Assembly: GCA_002747015.1 (NCBI GenBank)
Contig: NVXI01000003.1
Location: forward strand, 222,028-243,345
Length of the DNA: 21,318 nt
Reading direction: 5' to 3'
Origin: Zetaproteobacteria bacterium
GTDB lineage: Bacteria; Pseudomonadota; Alphaproteobacteria; Micavibrionales; Micavibrionaceae
The notes beneath the pieces were generated by a model that saw nothing but the letters and a program-made list of their open reading frames with translations, did no database searches and was not told where the DNA came from. Made by a program: the position numbers and the translations under genes. Shown in pieces: positions 14,178-21,318 of the stretch (its first letter is position 1; each line of letters starts with the position of its first letter).

Positions 14178-14211
14178 ATTCACAGTAAAGTTAACAATTA
14201 CCCCTGTGAAT
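14178..14211 (+). repeat. Inverted repeat between the C-protein and DUF3800 genes
   Basis: ATTCACAG (14178-14185) and CTGTGAAT (14204-14211) are perfect 8-bp arms separated by 18 bases. There is no T tract, so it is not a standard terminator. It could be an mRNA hairpin that tunes DUF3800 expression, or an operator with half-sites 26 bp apart centre to centre. Confidence 0.6.
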
Positions 14212-14263
14212 AAGTTTAAAACAAATATACACTCTCGCCATGGTTTAAATTGCAGGAGAGTAA

Positions 14264-15076
14264 ATGACTTACACAATATATATTGATGAAAGTGGAGATG
14301 ATGGCATTCGAAAAATAAGGCAGGCAGACGACACACGTGGAGCAACTCCATGGTTTACGCTAGGTGCTTTTATGATTAAAGATAGCGATTATACCCAAAT
14401 AGCAGACACCATTACCTCTTGCGAGCTTGAAATTAATAAAAAATCATTGCACTTCAAATCCCTAAGCCACAGGCAAAGGATTTATGTTTGCACACAATTT
14501 TGCGCACTACCTATCATCTGCTTTGGCACTATCTGCAATAAAGAAACCTTAACTAAGAAAGATTATGGTGCTCGCATACAGGGAAAAAATGATAGCAAAT
14601 TGTTTTATAATAAGAATGCGCACTATTTGTTAGAAAAAGTAGGAAAATTCTTAAATCAATATAACATCCCCCTAGAATCTCACAAAATTATTTTCGAGCA
14701 CAAAGATGGCGTGGAGTACGGGTGGATGAAAAAATATATCCGCCAAATTTCATTAAACCCACATGAAGGCGACGCGCGTTTTCTTAAAAATATAAATATT
14801 GCTTCCATAACATCAAAGAAAAAAGGCGAAGAACCACTTCTCAAAATTTCGGATACTATAGCAAGCTCTCTTTTTCAATGCTGCGAAAACAAAGTTCTTG
14901 GTGTTAGAGAAACGAGTTATTTAGAAAAGTTACGCCACAAATTCCCTGCCGACACGAATGGTAGAATTCTAGATTATGGAATTAAACCCATCAATAATAT
15001 CAACGATCTCAACCTTAGTGAAACAGAATATAACTTCTTCCTTTCATTAAGAAGCGATAAAATGAAGGCGGCTTAA
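14264..15076 (+). CDS. DUF3800 family protein (RNase H-like fold, putative nuclease)
   Basis: The product is 270 residues. The N terminus IYIDESGDDG (Asp8, Glu9) is the DUF3800 hallmark first strand. A hydrophobic strand follows (FTLGAFMI, 31-38), then HFKSLSHRQR (63-72), IIFEH (Glu145) and a late helix with KISDTIASSLF (Asp197), matching the ADLIA-type helix of the family. These acidic residues could form a two-metal site as in RNase H-like nucleases. DUF3800 genes are frequent in defence islands but their activity is little described. GGAGAG ends four bases before the ATG. It follows the C-protein gene by 97 bases on the same strand, and is convergent with the thiamin operon six bases away. 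Confidence 0.85.
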   Translation: MTYTIYIDESGDDGIRKIRQADDTRGATPWFTLGAFMIKDSDYTQIADTITSCELEINKKSLHFKSLSHRQRIYVCTQFCALPIICFGTICNKETLTKKDYGARIQGKNDSKLFYNKNAHYLLEKVGKFLNQYNIPLESHKIIFEHKDGVEYGWMKKYIRQISLNPHEGDARFLKNINIASITSKKKGEEPLLKISDTIASSLFQCCENKVLGVRETSYLEKLRHKFPADTNGRILDYGIKPINNINDLNLSETEYNFFLSLRSDKMKAA

Positions 15077-15082
15077 TAGCTG

Positions 15083-15313
15083 TCAAACCAACTTCACATT
15101 ACTATCGCGCCAACGGCGGATGTTTCCGGTGGAGGTTAGTTTTTTGGCCTCGACCAGTGCATAGATACGCTCGGCGACGTTTTGGCCATTTAACGCGTCT
15201 TTATCAAAGGCGGGATCATCAAACACTTTGGATATAACAAGTGCGGTTTTCTGCCAATCACCACTGGCGGCGGATAAGATCATCGCATCAATATCGTCAT
15301 TTATTTTGGTCAT
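15083..15313 (-). CDS. Small protein, last gene of the thiamin operon, unknown function
   Basis: The product is 76 residues: helical, acidic at the start, ending in GNIRRWRDSNVKLV. The RRWR-S-V-L ending resembles the C-terminal tail of DUF3658-type domains, but I would not assign the family. Its ATG follows the TAA of the upstream gene with no gap, so the two are translationally coupled. Confidence 0.7.
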   Translation of the reverse strand: MTKINDDIDAMILSAASGDWQKTALVISKVFDDPAFDKDALNGQNVAERIYALVEAKKLTSTGNIRRWRDSNVKLV

Positions 15314-15502
15314 TTATGCATCCTCGAAACGCTGTTTGGCCGCGGCCATCCACTCTTCGCCTTCTTCTTTTGATTTATCCTTGGCGGCTTCCATAACCTC
15401 GGCATGCTCAACTATATAATGGCCTACCATTTGTTTAAACCAACCATCAAAATCCTCGGCAGAAAATGTTGTTTCGCATATGTCACAAGATAATGTTTTC
15501 AT
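15314..15502 (-). CDS. Small CxxC/H-x4-H zinc-finger-like protein (DUF1059-like)
   Basis: The 62-residue product opens MKTLSCDICETTF with a CxxC pair (C6, C9). HYIVEH follows about 20 residues later (two His four residues apart), giving a likely C2H2-type zinc site, and then an acidic helix. It resembles DUF1059-type small proteins; that is a pattern-level call. AAGGAT seven bases before the ATG supports the start. It lies 26 bases after thiC in the same orientation, so it is likely on the TPP-controlled transcript. Confidence 0.75.
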   Translation of the reverse strand: MKTLSCDICETTFSAEDFDGWFKQMVGHYIVEHAEVMEAAKDKSKEEGEEWMAAAKQRFEDA

Positions 15503-15528
15503 GATTTCATCCTTTTCTATTCAATTGA

Positions 15529-17702
<2,174 letters not shown>

Positions 17703-17712
17703 TTTACAGGTA

Positions 17713-17826
17713 TCCTTTCCCTACGTTGATCCTAATCAACAGGTTCTAGGGTATATTCTCAGCGACTCTATATTATTTCACGCTCTAGTGACCGCAACAC
17801 GTAATAGAAAAACGCACCCCTAAGGT
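17713..17826 (-). promoter_or_regulatory. TPP (THI-box) riboswitch
   Basis: On the minus strand the conserved blocks appear in order: GGGGTGC (17820-17814), CTGAGA (17762-17757), TACCC, GAACCTG, a hairpin replacing the usual CTGG-CCAG with TTGAT-ATCAA, and CGTAGGGAA (17724-17716). The P3 arm between GGGGTGC and CTGAGA is about 50 bases, longer than the minimal type. CCTT before GGGGTGC can pair with AAGG, which overlaps the ribosome site of the CHMI-like gene. Translation control by P1 is therefore the likely mode; no terminator hairpin is seen. Confidence 0.93.
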
Positions 17827-17931
17827 TATATTTTATATGCACGCAGCTTTGCTTTAATGAAAGGAATTGTCAAGTCAGCAGATAAGAATTATAACCCTGT
17901 AATCAGGTTTTACAAAAGGAAAGCGCAAACC

Positions 17932-18615
17932 ATGAAAAAACGTATATTCAGATGGACTATATTACTCGCACTTGGCTTTGGTATTGGCTCTGTCATTGGC
18001 GCGTTCAAGGCACAGAATGAACTGGGTTCCGGCGTTATTCCTCTTTCCCCTGATGATCAAGCCCAACCAATGGCAGCGACTATTTTGAAAAAACCAACAT
18101 CGACAGCCAACACGACAACCTCTGACACACCCAATGTTGGCGGCGCATTTACCCTGATCGATCATAACGGCCAAGAGGTGACAGATGAAACATATGCAGA
18201 TACGCATAAGCTTATTTTCTTTGGCTTCACATATTGTCCGGCTGTTTGCCCGACGGAATTGCAAAAAGTGACGCGCATCATGGAAGAACTGGGCGAGGAT
18301 TACGCAGAAACAATTACTCCGATCTTCATTACCGTTGACCCGGAGCGTGATGATGTGGAAACAATGAAGAATTACGTTGCTCAATTCCATCCGAGACTGG
18401 TTGGGTTAACCGGATCAAACGAACAAATCGACGCCGTGAAGGATGCTTTCAAAGTATATTCATCAAAAGTCGAAAATGACATGATGGATGAATATATGGT
18501 CGATCATTCCTCATTTTTATACCTTATGGACTGGGACAATAATATGACCGCCATTTACCCATCAAAGGATAGCGTTACCGACATCGTAAACGATATAAAG
18601 AAGAAGCACCTTTAA
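17932..18615 (+). CDS. SCO1/SenC family copper chaperone-like protein
   Basis: This is a thioredoxin-fold protein anchored in the inner membrane facing the periplasm. Family members deliver copper to the CuA site of cytochrome oxidase or act as a thiol reductase. From the ATG at 17932 there are 227 residues. A membrane helix (about 8-25) is followed by a Thr/Pro-rich linker and the core, with FTYCPAVCPTEL (C102-x3-C106-P), TVDPERDD and the metal-ligand His192 in MVDHSSF. The frame extends to 17857, but AAAGGAAAG just before 17932 and the signal-like start there make it the better choice. No oxidase genes are nearby. It diverges from the TPP-controlled operon. Confidence 0.9.
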   Translation: MKKRIFRWTILLALGFGIGSVIGAFKAQNELGSGVIPLSPDDQAQPMAATILKKPTSTANTTTSDTPNVGGAFTLIDHNGQEVTDETYADTHKLIFFGFTYCPAVCPTELQKVTRIMEELGEDYAETITPIFITVDPERDDVETMKNYVAQFHPRLVGLTGSNEQIDAVKDAFKVYSSKVENDMMDEYMVDHSSFLYLMDWDNNMTAIYPSKDSVTDIVNDIKKKHL

Positions 18616-18667
18616 AGAACGTGCAACAGCCTAAATCAGAATATAAATGAAACAGTATATTAAGATA

Positions 18668-18970
18668 TCAGTCCCCAAGCAGGGCTGATATTTTCATTGC
18701 ATAGCCCATAGAGCCTTGAATTTTAAGCTTTCCAGTCATGAAGGCCATGGTCGGATCTTGTGTACCATCTATGATCGCTTTAAACAAATCGAGCGAACAC
18801 ACAAACGTTGTATCAGCATCAGCATCGTCATGGCTCAGTACCGCAGGATTTTGAGTACCATCTATAAAAAGAAGACCCCCATCGCCAAAATCAAGCTTAA
18901 TTTTTGCCCCAATTTCCGGTGCATAAGACAGCTTTTTTCGGATCTCATTTTCTATATTTTCAAACGTCAT
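18668..18970 (-). CDS. SCP2 sterol-carrier-like domain protein
   Basis: The 100-residue product is a single SCP2 domain, with KIKLDFGDGGLLFIDG, ADTTFVCSLDLFKAIIDGTQDPTMAF-type core and the C-terminal GKLKIQGSMGYAMKI helix typical of the lipid-binding fold. Bacterial single-domain members bind lipids or fatty acyl groups; the ligand is unknown. The ATG at 18970 is preferred over the GTG at 18976. There is no Shine-Dalgarno, and a perfect-looking -10 (TATAGT at 18982-18977) ends six bases before the ATG, so the mRNA is probably leaderless. Confidence 0.87.
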   Translation of the reverse strand: MTFENIENEIRKKLSYAPEIGAKIKLDFGDGGLLFIDGTQNPAVLSHDDADADTTFVCSLDLFKAIIDGTQDPTMAFMTGKLKIQGSMGYAMKISALLGD

Positions 18971-19029
18971 CCACACACTATACAGACTTTTTCCACAAAA
19001 ATAAGTGGGTAAAATGATAAAATTTCTTT

Positions 19030-19058
19030 TTGTTGTTTTTAAAATCTGTAATTATATA
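19030..19058 (+). promoter_or_regulatory. Putative promoter for the exported coiled-coil protein
   Basis: TTGTTG (19030-19035), 17 bases, then TATATA (19053-19058). The predicted start is about 75 bases before the ATG at 19140. Low-information AT-rich surroundings keep confidence modest. Confidence 0.35.
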
Positions 19059-19139
19059 TGTGTAATTTCCGAATCGCTCCCTGCGGTCAACGTTAGTCCA
19101 TATTTTTAAAATTCTACCGATCTCTAAGGTCTTTATATA

Positions 19140-20666
19140 ATGACACATAAACTGTTAGCAACAACTCTACTCGCTGCTTGTATGGCAACAACATCCTTGA
19201 TTAGTGTCAGAGCCATGGCAAACGAGCCTGAGTTATATTTCTACCCGAAAGATAAATGGACGGTGGAGCGCGTTAGTAATGGCAGCACATCAAACGCACT
19301 ACAGACTTGTGCATTGAGCAATCAGTTCAATAACGGATATATCGTTCAACTGGCTGGCTCAGCACAAGGATTCACAAATCTTAACATTGACTTCAGACAA
19401 GACAGCTTCAATGAAAATCAAAGATATGAAGTGAAGTATAGCGTTCCTGGGATAATAGAAAAAGTCATTCCGACAAAGGCTTTCAAGAAAAACATGCTTG
19501 TCAGCGATCTTCGTAATGATGCTAAATTCGCAGAAGCCTTGCGCACGACAAGTGTGCTAGATGTTCAAATTAGGGACACTAAATTCAGAATGTATCTGAC
19601 TGGATTGGAAACAGCCCTGCCAGAATACACACAATGCATTACACCACAAGCAACAATGGCCGCAGCAAAAACAGAAGATGTACCGACAGTATCAATTCAA
19701 AGATCCCAAGAGAACATCTCTGGAAACCTTGCACCGCCTCCGCCTATGTTACCTCTTCAGGACTTAGCCAAAAATGCTGCGCAACAATCAGACACCGATA
19801 TCACTGACACACCCGCGCATAACCTACGTCCGGTGCCCTCATCTAGACCACGTGTCACCGAGCAATTAGCCAAACAACTCAAAGAAGAAAGCGAACAATA
19901 CAAGCCTTCTATAGAGCCAGAAGCCCTTGCACACACTGAAAATGTATCCAATATATTACTTTCCGCCACAGCACAATCACCATCCAAAGCGGAAATAGAC
20001 AACGTTGCGAATACGCATACGACAACTGAGCATTCAAGATCTCCGAAGCCTATTTACCACAGAACAAAGTTACCATCGATTTCTGTGGATCTTACAAATG
20101 CTGCGCAACAACACAAAAGCAATAAAAGCTCAACAAATATAACACCCCCTTCAATCACAATAGCAAGTGCAACAACGCCCCTGCCTAATGATGAGGCCGC
20201 ACAAATTTTTGCAGCTATCGAGCCAACAAGTGGCACACAAAACACTGACTTCATAGATATGCGCAATAAAATTTCTGACCTTGAGAAGCGTATTGGGTCT
20301 CTTTTGCAAAAGAACAAGCAATTGGATAATGATTTAAAGGTCACATTGCAAGATGCACAAGACGAGCGTCTCTCCGTATCATCGGAAAACTGGAATTTAG
20401 AACGCGCAACAATGCGGTTTAATGAATCAGAGCGCCAAATCATGCGTATGGGTCGCCAACTCCAAACACAAAAAGCACAATGTCAGCAAGAAAAATCAGA
20501 GCTGGAAAACATGCTATTTGATCCTGAGCTTACAAACCAGCAACAACTAGCAAGCCTTGCTTCACTGGAGGGTGAGCTTGATACCGTTAAGTCAGATTTC
20601 TACAGACAGCAGCGACAATATGAAGAGCGCATTAGATTGCTGGAAAAACAACTAAACGCTCAATAG
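19140..20666 (+). CDS. Exported protein with N-terminal globular domain, low-complexity linker and C-terminal coiled coil
   Basis: The product is 508 residues and unrecognised. Residues 1-27 form a signal peptide (LLATTLLAACMATTSLISVRAMA). Residues about 30-170 look like a beta-rich globular domain with two Cys (LQTCALS, YTQCITP) that may pair. Residues about 175-375 are rich in Thr, Ser, Pro, Ala and Gln with PPPP-type segments, a likely disordered or cell-wall-spanning linker. Residues about 380-508 are a charged coiled coil (ISDLEKRIGSLLQKNKQL..., EERIRLLEKQL). It is probably periplasmic or envelope-associated, perhaps a structural or tethering protein; no partner gene is adjacent. AAGG about 11 bases before the ATG is a weak ribosome site. 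Confidence 0.8.
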   Translation: MTHKLLATTLLAACMATTSLISVRAMANEPELYFYPKDKWTVERVSNGSTSNALQTCALSNQFNNGYIVQLAGSAQGFTNLNIDFRQDSFNENQRYEVKYSVPGIIEKVIPTKAFKKNMLVSDLRNDAKFAEALRTTSVLDVQIRDTKFRMYLTGLETALPEYTQCITPQATMAAAKTEDVPTVSIQRSQENISGNLAPPPPMLPLQDLAKNAAQQSDTDITDTPAHNLRPVPSSRPRVTEQLAKQLKEESEQYKPSIEPEALAHTENVSNILLSATAQSPSKAEIDNVANTHTTTEHSRSPKPIYHRTKLPSISVDLTNAAQQHKSNKSSTNITPPSITIASATTPLPNDEAAQIFAAIEPTSGTQNTDFIDMRNKISDLEKRIGSLLQKNKQLDNDLKVTLQDAQDERLSVSSENWNLERATMRFNESERQIMRMGRQLQTQKAQCQQEKSELENMLFDPELTNQQQLASLASLEGELDTVKSDFYRQQRQYEERIRLLEKQLNAQ

Positions 20667-20703
20667 AGTTAGAGTATTTGTGACTGAATATCTTACTGTT
20701 TTT

Positions 20704-20810
20704 ACTTGAGTAAAGTTTTACTGCGTACCAATATAATATCTTAAATACACTGCTTATATACTGCGTTAATCACTTGAGTTTCTGCGTATATTTTCTACTT
20801 TTTCTGCGTA
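20704..20810. repeat. Cluster of CTGCGT repeats and paired ACTTGAG motifs
   Basis: CTGCGT(A/T) occurs at 20721, 20761, 20782 and 20804, with intervals of 40, 21 and 22 bases, multiples of about two helical turns. ACTTGAG occurs at 20704 and 20772, each shortly before a CTGCGT. On the minus strand the core reads TACGCAGAAA. No ORF is present. The periodicity suggests binding sites on one face of the helix for an unknown protein, or decayed tandem repeats. Confidence 0.6.
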
Positions 20811-20813
20811 ATT

Positions 20814-20842
20814 AAGGCCGGTTTCCCCCCGGCCTTTTTTTT
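20814..20842 (+). terminator. Strong Rho-independent terminator
   Basis: AAGGCCGG (20814-20821) pairs with CCGGCCTT (20829-20836) around a seven-base loop, running into eight T. It ends the exported-protein transcript. The A-poor left flank makes it less effective for the convergent AAA+ gene. Confidence 0.92.
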
Positions 20843-20862
20843 GCGCGTTATCTCACAATACA

Positions 20863-21318
20863 CTATTTAATACGCACAATTTTATGTTTGGAAAATTTAC
20901 GCGATGACGGTGACACGAAGTCACCAGGAATATCATCCGGAATAATCGTAAGCAGTTGCGACTTATGGGTAATATCTTGCTCTATAATGCGTCGCGCTTG
21001 AAGGCGTAACGTTTGTTCAAATAAGCTACGTACACCACGAGCATTTCCGAATTTATCTTTCTTTTTGGGCTCCATATTCTTAAAAATAGAAGACAATTTT
21101 TCTTTTGTATCCTTACGCAACTTAAATGAATAATCTGCAGAATATTTTTCGAATATACGCGCTTTTTCATCATCAGTATAATCAGGGAAATCAATGACCA
21201 TACCAAGACGAGAACGTAATCCTGTATTAGAATCAAGCATCCATGACATTTCTTCGCGATAGCCAGCCATGATGACGACCATCTGAGAACGATCATCTTC
21301 CATTTTCTTCACCAGCAT
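20863..21318 (-). CDS. AAA+ ATPase of the CbbX/SpoVK type, 5' part beyond the window
   Basis: Only the last 151 codons are visible and the frame is still open at the window edge; the ATG at 21318-21316 is internal. The visible part begins just after the expected Walker B. It has the sensor-1 strand VVIMAGY, the Arg-finger region NTGLRSRLGMVIDFPDYTDDE, and the C-terminal helical lid with NARGVRSLFEQTLRLQARRI (sensor 2). The order matches CbbX/SpoVK-like AAA+ proteins, which remodel protein complexes. A basic tail (SSRKFSKHKIVRIK) ends the protein. The partner is unknown. Confidence 0.85.
   Translation of the reverse strand: MLVKKMEDDRSQMVVIMAGYREEMSWMLDSNTGLRSRLGMVIDFPDYTDDEKARIFEKYSADYSFKLRKDTKEKLSSIFKNMEPKKKDKFGNARGVRSLFEQTLRLQARRIIEQDITHKSQLLTIIPDDIPGDFVSPSSRKFSKHKIVRIK

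Noticed and set aside
13700..15500. A restriction-modification system around the C protein
   Set aside because: No methyltransferase motifs (DPPY, FxGxG, PCQ) or restriction endonuclease frame is visible on either strand near the C gene.

Overview
The window looks like the chromosome of an AT-rich alphaproteobacterium (roughly 40-45 % GC by eye). The basis is the alphaproteobacterial-style class Ia ribonucleotide reductase, the 400-residue threonine dehydratase with a C-terminal ACT domain, a Zur-type Fur protein, an SCO1/SenC protein, and several small secreted proteins of no recognised family. Placement below class is a guess; a Micavibrio-like or Rhodospirillales-related lineage would fit.

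Layout. 1-1161 (-): 3'-truncated pyruvate kinase. 1433-7736: the two class Ia ribonucleotide reductase genes, nrdA and nrdB, on the same strand but about 3.2 kb apart. Each has a pair of NrdR-like boxes exactly 32 bp apart. Between them lie a 20-codon ORF, a gene-poor stretch ending in a terminator, a membrane-anchored MsrB, zur, a His-rich microprotein behind a near-perfect Zur box, and a translationally coupled minus-strand pair (secreted protein and histidine phosphatase). 7791-11579 (-): an unknown protein, a possible 2OG-Fe(II) oxygenase-like protein, threonine dehydratase and a small secreted basic protein. The first two share a promoter-like element and look leaderless. 11889-13681 (+): PhoH-family ATPase, a 71-residue protein behind a Fur box, and a membrane-anchored TerB-like protein.

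13706-15076 is the most accessory-looking part. A restriction-modification-type controller (C) protein has matching C-box operators in front of it. It is followed by a DUF3800 (RNase H-like) gene, with no restriction-modification genes nearby. A small gene diverges from the same operator.

15083-17828 (-): a four-gene operon behind a TPP riboswitch (CHMI-family tautomerase, thiC, a CxxC/H-H zinc-finger-like protein, a 76-residue protein). 17932-20666: an SCO1-like copper chaperone (+), an SCP2 sterol-carrier-domain protein (-), and a large exported protein with a low-complexity linker and C-terminal coiled coil (+). The window closes with an intergenic block of repeated CTGCGT heptamers, a strong terminator and the 3' part of a CbbX/SpoVK-type AAA+ ATPase (-).

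Metal and cofactor logic recurs. Zur, Fur, NrdR and TPP signals can all be read directly next to plausible targets. The best candidate for something undescribed is the C-protein/C-box/DUF3800 module. After it come the TPP-controlled operon with non-canonical members and the Zur- and Fur-box microproteins.
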